Assembly (NCBI GenBank): GCA_018882725.1
Contig: VERK01000120.1
Coordinates: 1-6,920, forward strand
Length of the DNA stretch: 6,920 nt
Source of the DNA: Actinomycetota bacterium
GTDB taxonomy: Bacteria > Actinomycetota > Acidimicrobiia > Acidimicrobiales > Ilumatobacteraceae
Reading direction: 5' to 3'
Shown: positions 1 through 6,663 of the stretch, piece by piece
Position numbering within the stretch: the stretch's first letter is position 1
How the letters are laid out: the number at the start of each line of letters is the position of its first letter
The notes under the pieces: model-generated
The model's input: the letters and a program-made list of their open reading frames with translations, nothing else
What the model was told of the DNA's origin: nothing
The model's database searches: none
Translations under genes and position numbers: made by a program

Positions 1-963
1 GTGGCAGGCCACGGGGTGGCCCTGGCCACGGCCGATGAGCGCCGGCTCCTCGACCGCACAATGGTCCTGGGCCTTCGGACAGCGGGTCCGGAATCGACAT
101 CCAGACGGCGGGTCGATCGGGCTCGGAACGTCACCTTCGAGCATGATGCGGCGCCGTCCCCGCTCGACGCCCGGGTCGGGCACCGGGATGGCCGACAGGA
201 GTGCCCGAGTGTACGGATGCGAGGCCCTCTCGTACAGGGTCTCGGCGGTGGCCACTTCGACCAACTTGCCGAGATACATCACCGCCACGCTGTGCGACAC
301 ATGGCGGACAACCGACAAGTCGTGGGCGATGAACACGTACGACAGCCCAAGTTGATCCTGAAGGTCGGCCAAAAGGTTGACGACACCGGCTTGGATACTC
401 ACGTCGAGAGCCGACACCGGTTCGTCGAGAACGAGCAGTTTCGGATCCGACGCCAAGGCGCGCGCGATACCGATGCGCTGACGTTGTCCACCACTGAACT
501 CGTGCGGGAAGCGTCTGGAGTGATCGGGCGACAAACCGACCAACTCGAGCAGCTCCTTCACCCGCGCCTGATGATCACCGGGAATCCTCTGAACTTCGAG
601 CGGCTCGGCGATGGATGTGCCCACGGTGAGACGTGGGTCGAGCGATGCGTACGGATCCTGGAAGACGATCTGCATGTCACGACGGAGCTCACGCAGTCGA
701 TCGGCGCGCATTCCGACCAACTCCTCGCCCTGGAAACGCACCGATCCGGCCGTGGGTTCGACGAGGCGCAGGACGCAACGACCAACGGTGGTCTTACCCG
801 AACCCGACTCACCGACCAAGCCCAAGGTTTCGCCGGGACGCACCGAGAACGAGACGCCCGATACCGCTTGGACGACGTTCTTGTAGGCGCGAACTCCGCG
901 CGACGTCTTGACGGTGAAGTGCTTCACCAGTCCGTTCACGTCGAGAATCGGCTCGGTGCTCAC
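1..963 (-). CDS. Dpp/Opp-type ABC transporter ATP-binding protein, second ATPase (DppF/OppF-like), partial at 3' end
   Basis: This is the ATPase that would pair with the upstream DppD-like subunit to power solute import on the cytoplasmic face. I translated it by hand: 321 residues are visible and no stop occurs before the window edge. Motifs in order are Walker A GESGSGKT (51-58), Q-loop Gln102, ABC signature FSGGQRQR (156-163), Walker B LLVLDEP (176-182, catalytic Glu181) and H-loop His214. The C-terminal oligopeptide-transporter extension begins around SHPYTRALL (248-256) and holds cysteines 289, 295, 302 and 320. The GTG start at 963-961 overlaps the preceding TGA as GTGA (4 nt). The only upstream purine-rich stretch is a weak GGTGGG, so translation probably depends on coupling. 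Family members usually run about 320-350 residues, so little should be missing. The family assignment is secure; the substrate is not shown by the sequence. Confidence 0.95.
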   Translation of the reverse strand, partial: MSTEPILDVNGLVKHFTVKTSRGVRAYKNVVQAVSGVSFSVRPGETLGLVGESGSGKTTVGRCVLRLVEPTAGSVRFQGEELVGMRADRLRELRRDMQIVFQDPYASLDPRLTVGTSIAEPLEVQRIPGDHQARVKELLELVGLSPDHSRRFPHEFSGGQRQRIGIARALASDPKLLVLDEPVSALDVSIQAGVVNLLADLQDQLGLSYVFIAHDLSVVRHVSHSVAVMYLGKLVEVATAETLYERASHPYTRALLSAIPVPDPGVERGRRRIMLEGDVPSPIDPPSGCRFRTRCPKAQDHCAVEEPALIGRGQGHPVACH

Positions 964-1937
964 GAACCCACCGTTCTCAATTCGTCGGCTCGTAAGCAGG
1001 CCGACTCCAGATCGCCCACGGCGCGCAGAGTCGGGATCTCGACCGCGCATTCGTCGATCGCGTGCGGGCAACGTACACGAAACGCGCAGCCGGACGGCGG
1101 CTCGATCATGTTGGGAGGCGAGCCCGGAATCGGGACCAACCGATCGCGGCCCACAGTGGGCAACGAACGCATGAGTCCTTGGGTGTACGGATGCGACGGA
1201 TGGTCGTAGAGCGACGCGACCGGACCGCGCTCGACGACTCGGCCGGCGTACATTCCTTGCACGCGATCAGCCACGCGGGCCACGACTCCGAGATCGTGGG
1301 TGATCAAGACGATGGCCGCCTGGCGCTCCGACTGGATCTTCTGCAGAATCTCGAGGATCTGGGCCTGAACGGTCACGTCGAGGGCGGTGGTCGGCTCGTC
1401 GGCGATCAACACGTCGGGGTCATTGGCGATCGCCATGGCGATCATCACGCGCTGACGCATTCCGCCCGAGAATTCGTGCGGGTACTGACGGGCCCGATCT
1501 CGGGGTTGCGGGATTCCGACGTCGTTGAGCAGTTCGATGGCCCGCTCCATGGCCGACGCCTTGCTCATGCTCTGATGAGCCCGGATCATCTCCACGATCT
1601 GGTTCCCGATGCGGTGGGTCGGGTTCAGCGCCGACAACGGATCCTGGAAGATCATGGCGACCTTGCGTCCACGAACCTCGCGCAACACCTGACGGGGCGC
1701 ACCCACCAGCTCGGTTCCGTTCACCGTGGCCGAGCCCGAGATACGGGCCCCTTTGGGCAGAAGGCCCATGAGTCCGAGGAACGTGACCGACTTGCCCGAA
1801 CCCGACTCGCCCACCACGCCGAGGATCTCCCCAGCGCACACGTCGAGGTCGATTCCGCGTACGGCTTGCACCTCACCGAACAACGTGGGGAACGTGACCC
1901 GGAAGTCACGCAACGAAAGCACGGCTTCACCCGACAT
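960..1937 (-). CDS. Dpp/Opp-type ABC transporter ATP-binding protein, first ATPase (DppD/OppD-like)
   Basis: This 325-residue cytoplasmic ATPase is the partner of the DppF-like subunit in a heterodimeric importer motor. It carries Walker A GESGSGKS (43-50), Q-loop Gln98, signature FSGGMRQR (156-163), Walker B VLIADEP (176-182, Glu181) and H-loop His214. SHPYTQGLM (248-256) opens the C-terminal oligopeptide-transporter domain, which has cysteines 284, 290, 297 and 314. FSGGM, in place of FSGGQ, is typical of the DppD/OppD branch, while the other ATPase has FSGGQ. The ATG start overlaps the permease stop by one base (TGATG), with GAAGGA at 1946-1951 as a well-placed ribosome binding site. Length and domain order are normal and all nucleotide-binding motifs are intact, so the subunit should be active. 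Peptide, nickel, sugar or other substrates are all possible for this family. Confidence 0.96.
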   Translation of the reverse strand: MSGEAVLSLRDFRVTFPTLFGEVQAVRGIDLDVCAGEILGVVGESGSGKSVTFLGLMGLLPKGARISGSATVNGTELVGAPRQVLREVRGRKVAMIFQDPLSALNPTHRIGNQIVEMIRAHQSMSKASAMERAIELLNDVGIPQPRDRARQYPHEFSGGMRQRVMIAMAIANDPDVLIADEPTTALDVTVQAQILEILQKIQSERQAAIVLITHDLGVVARVADRVQGMYAGRVVERGPVASLYDHPSHPYTQGLMRSLPTVGRDRLVPIPGSPPNMIEPPSGCAFRVRCPHAIDECAVEIPTLRAVGDLESACLRADELRTVGS

Positions 1938-2923
1938 CAGCGATTTCCTTCGAGTTTCGGATCGGTCGCATCACGCAACCCGTCACCGACGAAGTTCACA
2001 CACAACGACACGAGGATCAGAATCACGCACGGGAAGACCACCAGCCACCAGTAACCGGGCAGGAGGGCTCCCTTCGCGCTACCGACCAACTTGCCGAGTG
2101 AGGTTGCCCCGGCGCCGGGTTGCGGTCCGTACCCGAAGAAGCCCAGAGTCGCCTCGGCGATGATGTTGCCCGACACCGCGAACGTGAGCGCCACGAGGAT
2201 CGGACCGGCCGAATTGGGCAGAAGGTGACGCAAGACGATCCGCGTGTTGCTGGCACCGAGCGCCCGCGCGGCTTCGACGAACTCGCGTTCTTTGAGCGCC
2301 AGGACCTGACCACGCATCAAACGGGCCACTCCCATCCACCCGAACAACACGAAGAGAACCACGACGAAGCGAATAGACGTGGGATTGCCGACGATCGGTT
2401 TGAGCCACGGAACGTTCGACATCACGCTCCGCAGTACCAGGAGCGTCACGAGGAAGGGGAAAGCGAGGAAAAGATCGGTGACTCGCATCAACAAGTCGTC
2501 GATCCAGCCGCCGCGCAGACCCGCCAACGCGCCGATGGCCACCCCGAGGATCGTGCCGAAGAAGGCCGATGCCAGCCCGATCAAGATCGAGACACGGAGC
2601 CCGTAGATGAGCCGGCTGTAGAGGTCACGACCGATGTCGTCGGTGCCGAGCCAGGCGATGCCACGGGGACTGAGGAACGAGTTCGGGTTCTCCGGACTCG
2701 TCTTGAAGACGGCCTCGTTCACGCCATACCGCGCCGTGAAGGGCGCCAACAAGATGAAAAGCACCATGATGCCGAGGATGATCAGCGACACCAGAGCGGC
2801 CCGGTGCTTCGTGAAGCGCCGCACCGCCATGCGCCGCGGCGACATGGACTCGGCTCGCAGTCCGACCGACGAATCGGCCGGCGAAACGGAGTCAGGCGCG
2901 TTCGGTGCGAGTTCGTCAGCCAA
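1937..2923 (-). CDS. Dpp/Opp-type ABC transporter permease (DppC/OppC-like)
   Basis: This 328-residue inner-membrane permease would form half of the transport channel. An N-terminal cytoplasmic tail of about 40 residues precedes a first membrane helix (about 43-62). The family motif LGTDDIGRD (92-100) leads into the second helix (about 111-135), and further hydrophobic segments lie near 150-170, 185-203, 238-262 and 290-315. The cytoplasmic EAA loop that contacts the ATPase is around 214-237 (EFVEAARALGASNTRIVLRH). The end, NFVGDGLRDATDP (310-322), is the usual DppC terminus. I accept the TTG start at 2923-2921 because GAGGAT at 2929-2934 lies five bases upstream and it overlaps the preceding permease stop by 8 nt. 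The first in-frame ATG is residue 27 and would remove most of the hydrophilic tail. Family assignment is firm; the exact start is somewhat less so. Confidence 0.95.
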   Translation of the reverse strand: MADELAPNAPDSVSPADSSVGLRAESMSPRRMAVRRFTKHRAALVSLIILGIMVLFILLAPFTARYGVNEAVFKTSPENPNSFLSPRGIAWLGTDDIGRDLYSRLIYGLRVSILIGLASAFFGTILGVAIGALAGLRGGWIDDLLMRVTDLFLAFPFLVTLLVLRSVMSNVPWLKPIVGNPTSIRFVVVLFVLFGWMGVARLMRGQVLALKEREFVEAARALGASNTRIVLRHLLPNSAGPILVALTFAVSGNIIAEATLGFFGYGPQPGAGATSLGKLVGSAKGALLPGYWWLVVFPCVILILVSLCVNFVGDGLRDATDPKLEGNR

Positions 2924-3899
2924 GGCGGATCCTCGGGTCGAGCACCGCGTACAAGACGTCGGCGAGAAGGTTGAATGCGATCACCACGAGGGTGAAGAAG
3001 AACATCCACGGCATCATCTGCGGGAAGTCGCCGTTGTCGTAGGCCCCGAGGAAGAAGTCGCCCAGACCGGGGTACGAGAAGATCCGTTCGGTGATGATGA
3101 GTCCGCCGAGGATGGCACCGATGTCGATAGCAGCCACCGTGACGATTGGGATGAGCGCGTTGCGCAACGCGTGCCGGACCAGCACTCGACGTTCACTGAT
3201 GCCCTTCGAGCGGGCGGTGCGCATGTACTCGCTGTTCAGAACCTCGAGAAGTGACGCCCGCATGTACCGGGCGTACACGGCGACCACCTGGATGACCACC
3301 ACTGTGACCGGGAGGATCATGTGCTTGACCATGAGAACAAGGTCGAAACCTCTATGTCCGGGTGGGTAGACGCCCGATGTGGGAAGAAGTGATTCACCGA
3401 ACCACTTGCTCCAGTAGACAGCGAAGAGAAGCTGAAGCAGTAGAGCCGACACGTACGGCGGAGTGGAAATGGCCACGAACGACGAGGTGCTCACGGTCGC
3501 ATCCCGAAGACCACCGGGCTTCAGCGCCACGAAGATTCCAAACGAGAGACCGATGAGGATCCCGAGGAAGGTTGCGGTGAGACCCAATCGAAGCGTGTTG
3601 AACATCGCATCGCGGAACTCGGGCCACACCTCGCGGCTGCCCTTGATACTGCGCGGCCAATCGAACGTGACGAAACCCTGGAGCCACTGCAGGTAGCCCC
3701 GCACGTAGCCTCCGAAACCCTCGTACAGGCCGTTGGTCTCGATGTACTGCTGGATCTTCTTCGGCGACGCGCGTTGATTGACGCGCAGGTAACTGGCCAA
3801 CGGATCGGTGCCGACCCGGAGCGCCACGTAGACCACGAACGTGATGATGAGCGTCATGGGCAAGGCCCACATCAAACGCCTCATCACGAATCTGAACAC
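2916..3899 (-). CDS. Dpp/Opp-type ABC transporter permease (DppB/OppB-like)
   Basis: This 327-residue permease is the other half of the membrane channel. Predicted helices lie at about 9-29, 105-126, 139-163, 190-210, 245-270 and 298-320, the six-helix pattern of DppB/OppB. The large periplasm-side loop after helix 1 (about 30-100) is typical of this subunit. The EAA loop spans about 224-249 (EYMRTARSKGISERRVLVRH) and is followed by ALRNALIPIV. ITERIFSYPGLG (269-280) and the DPRIRLG end (321-327) are further family hallmarks. The start is GTG at 3899-3897, supported by GGGGGAG at 3905-3911 with a five-base spacer; the next candidate, ATG at residue 6, would lie too far from it. It is the first gene after the hairpin downstream of the binding-protein gene, so its transcription probably depends on read-through, since I see no convincing promoter in the 98-nt gap. 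Confidence 0.96.
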   Translation of the reverse strand: MFRFVMRRLMWALPMTLIITFVVYVALRVGTDPLASYLRVNQRASPKKIQQYIETNGLYEGFGGYVRGYLQWLQGFVTFDWPRSIKGSREVWPEFRDAMFNTLRLGLTATFLGILIGLSFGIFVALKPGGLRDATVSTSSFVAISTPPYVSALLLQLLFAVYWSKWFGESLLPTSGVYPPGHRGFDLVLMVKHMILPVTVVVIQVVAVYARYMRASLLEVLNSEYMRTARSKGISERRVLVRHALRNALIPIVTVAAIDIGAILGGLIITERIFSYPGLGDFFLGAYDNGDFPQMMPWMFFFTLVVIAFNLLADVLYAVLDPRIRLG

Positions 3900-3945
3900 G
3901 AGTTCTCCCCCGCCCCCTCGACTTCACTCCGAGCATAAACGAGAA

Positions 3946-3975
3946 CGAGGGGCCGGTCGAAAGACCGGCCCCTCG
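3946..3975 (-). terminator. GC-rich hairpin between the binding-protein and permease genes; attenuating terminator or mRNA-stabilising stem
   Basis: A perfect 13-bp inverted repeat (arms 3946-3958 and 3963-3975) encloses a four-base loop that reads UUUC in the minus-strand transcript. The following transcript bases are UUCUCGUUUAUG, uridine-rich but broken by C and G. It begins 22 nt after the stop of the binding-protein gene and ends about 46 nt before the permease start. A full terminator here would cut off four genes needed for transport, so I infer partial termination or protection of the upstream message from 3' decay, giving more binding protein than permease. The hairpin itself is read directly from the sequence; the function is inference. 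Confidence 0.75.
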
Positions 3976-3986
3976 CTTCACGAGTT

Positions 3987-4002
3987 TCTGATCGGGATCA
4001 GA
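3987..4002. repeat. Short palindrome across the binding-protein stop codon
   Basis: Seven-base arms TCTGATC and GATCAGA are separated by two bases, and the TGA stop (4000-3998) lies inside. In RNA it could fold as a six-pair stem with a CCCG loop. It sits 11 bases before the larger hairpin, so the two could form tandem stems at the 3' end of this message. It may equally be chance, as one arm is constrained by the last codons. Confidence 0.4.
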
Positions 4003-5737
4003 GAACCTCGACGACCGGCTCCTGGGTCACGAGGTTGGTGATCACGAACTTGCCGTCGTTGGTTGTGTCCCACACGTTCGGGAGGATGGGGAAGGCGGTG
4101 AGCCACACCATCCACGACGAGTTGGCGCACTCGGTAACGGGGTTCAGACACTCGGGCCACTGCTCGGCTCCGATGATGATCTGGCCGTCGCCATCGACGT
4201 CTTCCCACTTCGAGAAGTTGTTGAACGCGCGGTAGTTGTTGAGTTCAGCGCCCACCGGACCGCCGAGGCGGTCAGTGCGCCAGAAGCCCGACTTCGGGAA
4301 CTGGAACAGCGGGAGCATCACGTGGTCCGCGGCCATGAGCTTGAGCGCATCCTTGACGAGCTGAGCACGCTCGGCTTCGTCGACGGTTACGTCCGACTTC
4401 TCGAGAAGCGCGCTGGCTTCCTCGTTGCACCAACCAGTGGAGTTCTGACCCTGCTGGCTGTTGGCCTCGCTCGGAATCTGCGCACAGGTGAACGAGCTCA
4501 CGAGGTACGCCGGGTCCGGCGGGGCGGTGCTGATGTACATGGCCATGTCGTAGTCGAGGGCTGGGAGCCGCTGCTGGAAGTAGCACGCGGCATCGCAGTT
4601 GTCGGCCACGACGTTGAAACCGGCCGCCTGGAGCAGCGGAATCAAGAAGGCCTGGGTGTTCTCACGGCGGGTGTTGCCGGTGTTGATGATCCAGCGAATG
4701 GTCGGCGCAGTGCCGTCCTTGGCCCAGAAACCTTCACCGTTCTTGGCCCAACCATTGGCCTCGAGGAGAGCGGCTGCACCCTCCGGGTCGTACTGATCGG
4801 CGAACGCGTCATCGCAGTACTGGCCGGGGACGATCGGACCGCAATTGAGCAACTTGCCCTTGCCTTCCGACAGCGGGATGTAGATCTGCTCGAAGACGGC
4901 GTCACGGTCGATCGACTTGGCGAAAGCCTCGCGGAAGATCGGATCGGCGAACGGACCACCGCGAGCCGGATCGGCCTGCAGGTAGAAGCCTTCGTAGTCG
5001 CCACCGAAGTCGATCTGGCTGGTGACGTTCGCGTCGCTCAGAGCGTCGGAGATACCAGCGAAGAACTGCGGATAGATGAAGTCGACTTCACCGGCGAGCA
5101 GAGCGGCGCTCTGCGTGTCGAAGTCGGCGAACGGGACAGCGACGACGCGCTCGACGGTCGGAGCGTCACCCCAGTAGTTGGGGTTCGGCACGTAGACGAG
5201 CTGATCGGGGCTGAACGATTCCATCATCCACTCGCGACCCGACACCTGGTTGAGCGAAGCGAAGTCGCCCGAGATGTCGTTGCAGTCGGCGACGGCATGG
5301 GCCTGGATCAGGCCACCGAAGAGGAGCTTGTACGGCGCGTACACCGCGTTGAAGGTCACGACGACCTGCTTGGTGCTCTCACCGGCCTCGACCGAAATGA
5401 TCTTGTCGTAACCGGTGGTGCTGATCGAGCCTGGGGTGTTGAGAGTTGCGTTCACGGAGCACTGGAAGTCGGCCACCGTGATGGGACACCCGTCCTGCCA
5501 CACGGCGTCGGGGCTGATGTCGAAGGTGATCGTCATGGCTGCTTCGCCTTCGGCGCCGCCAGCACCACCTTCGAGTGTGTCGGGACCGCAGTCGCCTGCG
5601 GGGGCTTCGGTGGCCGGAGCCTCCGAAGCGGGTGTGCTGGCCTCGCTGCCCGAATCGCCGTCGTCGCCGCCGCAGGCAGCGAGAATGAGAGCGATTCCGG
5701 TCGCGAAAGCGAGCACCTTGCTCGTTTTCTTGGACAT
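3998..5737 (-). CDS. Family 5 extracellular substrate-binding lipoprotein of the ABC importer, apparently circularly permuted
   Basis: This 579-residue exported lipoprotein would capture the ligand outside the membrane and deliver it to the permeases encoded next. Residues 1-22 form a lipoprotein signal (KK near the start, hydrophobic stretch, lipobox LAAC with Cys22), followed by a disordered acidic and Ala/Pro/Thr-rich linker (23 to about 66). The recognisable family fold then begins abruptly at MTITFDISPDAVWQDG (68-83), normally about 60-70 residues into the mature domain. Other family traits are NPNYWGDAP (185-193), REAFAKSIDRDAVF (269-282) and ADHVMLPLFQFPKSGFW (470-486). After YRAFNNFSKW (502-511), near where the fold normally ends, come DVDGDG (513-518) and a 61-residue tail starting QIIIGAEQWPECLNP. 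That tail resembles the first strand region of ordinary family members. Twelve cysteines besides Cys22 suggest disulfides. The ATG has AGGAGGT at 5741-5747. Membership in the family is firm; the ligand is unknown and the permutation is my inference. Confidence 0.94.
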   Translation of the reverse strand: MSKKTSKVLAFATGIALILAACGGDDGDSGSEASTPASEAPATEAPAGDCGPDTLEGGAGGAEGEAAMTITFDISPDAVWQDGCPITVADFQCSVNATLNTPGSISTTGYDKIISVEAGESTKQVVVTFNAVYAPYKLLFGGLIQAHAVADCNDISGDFASLNQVSGREWMMESFSPDQLVYVPNPNYWGDAPTVERVVAVPFADFDTQSAALLAGEVDFIYPQFFAGISDALSDANVTSQIDFGGDYEGFYLQADPARGGPFADPIFREAFAKSIDRDAVFEQIYIPLSEGKGKLLNCGPIVPGQYCDDAFADQYDPEGAAALLEANGWAKNGEGFWAKDGTAPTIRWIINTGNTRRENTQAFLIPLLQAAGFNVVADNCDAACYFQQRLPALDYDMAMYISTAPPDPAYLVSSFTCAQIPSEANSQQGQNSTGWCNEEASALLEKSDVTVDEAERAQLVKDALKLMAADHVMLPLFQFPKSGFWRTDRLGGPVGAELNNYRAFNNFSKWEDVDGDGQIIIGAEQWPECLNPVTECANSSWMVWLTAFPILPNVWDTTNDGKFVITNLVTQEPVVEVL

Positions 5738-5740
5738 GGA

Positions 5741-5758
5741 ACCTCCTGGTCAGGTGGT
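5741..5758 (-). promoter_or_regulatory. Strong ribosome binding site of the binding-protein gene, possibly paired in a small hairpin
   Basis: The transcript reads AGGAGGT (5747-5741) three bases before the ATG, the strongest Shine-Dalgarno match in the window, fitting a highly expressed protein. Just upstream is ACCACCT (5758-5752), which can pair with it in six of seven positions (one A-A mismatch) around a GACC loop. This could lower or regulate translation. The binding site is clear; the pairing is a possibility read from the sequence, not a demonstrated switch. Confidence 0.6.
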
Positions 5759-5847
5759 GGAGGGAAACGGGTCGAACGACCACGGGGTCTCCCCCCGCCC
5801 GCTGACCATCCTCCCCGGTGGACGCGGCGCCGAAAGGTTACCAGCGT

Positions 5848-5870
5848 CCGTCCGGCAGGTTGCCGAACGG
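5848..5870 (-). terminator. Hairpin directly after tpiA, likely terminator without a U-tract
   Basis: Ten-base arms (5848-5857 and 5861-5870) pair with one G-U wobble around a three-base ACC loop in the minus-strand transcript. The stem begins one base after the tpiA stop codon. The bases that follow are not uridine-rich, so classic intrinsic termination is unlikely to be complete. U-poor hairpins after operons are common in high-GC actinobacteria, and the position at the end of the glycolytic pair fits an operon boundary. The remaining spacer (5847-5738) holds no promoter I would call with confidence, although the transporter operon needs one or depends on read-through. Confidence 0.6.
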
Positions 5871-5871
5871 C

Positions 5872-6663
5872 TCAGGAGACGTGAGATGGGTACTGGACGA
5901 TCCGGGCGAACTCGTCGGGATCGAGGCTGGCCCCTCCCACCAGAGCACCGTCGATATCGGGTTGGGCCATGAGTTCGGCCACGTTGCCGGCCTTGACCGA
6001 CCCGCCGTACTGGATGCGCACGGCGCGGGCAGTCTCGGCCCCCCATTTTCCGCCGATCACCTGGCGAATCGCGCCGCACACTTCCTGAGCGTCGGTGGCC
6101 GTGGCGGTCAGGCCGGTGCCGATGGCCCAGATGGGTTCGTAGGCCACCACCAGGTCGGCCACCTGGGCGGCATTGCGACCGGCCAGCGACCCGAGAACCT
6201 GGCCGGACACCCGCTCGAGGGTCTGGCCGTGTTCGCGTTCGTCTTTGGTCTCGCCCACGCACACGATGGGCGTCATCTTGTGGGTTTGCACGGCGGCCAC
6301 TTTCTTGGCCACCAGGTCGTCCGTTTCGCCGAAGAACTGGCGCCGCTCGCTGTGGCCGCAGATCACGTAGCGCACGCCGAGCTTGGCGAGAAAGGTTGGT
6401 GCCACTTCACCCGTGAAGGCACCCTTGTCCTCGTGGTGCGTGTTCTGCGCACCGAGTGCGAACTGCAACTCGTCGGCCTCGATGAGAGTTTGCACGCTGC
6501 GGATGTCGGTGAATGGAGGATGCAGGCTCACGTCCACCTTGGCGAAGTCGTCCTTCGTCACGAGGTAGCTCAATTTCTGCACGAGTTGAATCGCCTCGTA
6601 GTGATTGAGGTTCATCTTCCAGTTACCGCTGATCAGCGGACGACGGTCGTGTTCAGCGGGCAT
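5872..6663 (-). CDS. tpiA: Triosephosphate isomerase
   Basis: This cytoplasmic TIM-barrel enzyme interconverts dihydroxyacetone phosphate and glyceraldehyde 3-phosphate in glycolysis and gluconeogenesis. At 263 residues it is a normal bacterial length. The substrate-binding GNWKMN (13-18, Lys16) is present, as are the electrophile His104 in GHSERR (103-108), the catalytic base Glu176 in AYEPIWAIGTG (174-184, also the start of flexible loop 6), and the phosphate-binding YGGSV (219-223) and GALVGGASL (239-247). Nothing essential is missing. The ATG lies inside the end of pgk (11-nt overlap), with GAGAAAGG (6670-6677) six bases upstream as ribosome binding site. The pgk-tpiA pair is a classic co-transcribed glycolytic unit, and a hairpin after the stop suggests that the unit ends here. 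Many actinobacteria carry secG next, but no secG-sized frame is seen. Confidence 0.98.
   Translation of the reverse strand: MPAEHDRRPLISGNWKMNLNHYEAIQLVQKLSYLVTKDDFAKVDVSLHPPFTDIRSVQTLIEADELQFALGAQNTHHEDKGAFTGEVAPTFLAKLGVRYVICGHSERRQFFGETDDLVAKKVAAVQTHKMTPIVCVGETKDEREHGQTLERVSGQVLGSLAGRNAAQVADLVVAYEPIWAIGTGLTATATDAQEVCGAIRQVIGGKWGAETARAVRIQYGGSVKAGNVAELMAQPDIDGALVGGASLDPDEFARIVQYPSHVS

Noticed and set aside
1..1209. Long plus-strand open frame at the window start
   Set aside because: It lies antisense to the two ATPase genes, whose minus-strand translation has every ABC motif. Its own translation is rich in Arg and His and shows no domain, the usual shadow in high-GC DNA.
2120..2974. Plus-strand open frame opposite the DppC-like permease
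   Set aside because: Its translation is extremely rich in Arg, Glu, Asp and His, as expected from the complement of hydrophobic membrane-helix codons, and no domain is seen.
3900..3997. Separate promoter for the permease genes in the spacer
   Set aside because: The spacer is mostly hairpin, and no paired -35/-10 boxes are visible downstream of it.
5830..5842. TAACCT in the minus-strand reading of the spacer as a -10 promoter box
   Set aside because: No acceptable -35 box lies at 16-18 bases upstream, and it immediately follows the tpiA hairpin. I could not support a promoter call.
4322..5884. 520-codon plus-strand open frame opposite the binding-protein gene
   Set aside because: Antisense shadow created by third-position GC bias. 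The opposite strand has a lipobox and family motifs, and this frame has neither a recognisable domain nor a good ribosome binding site.
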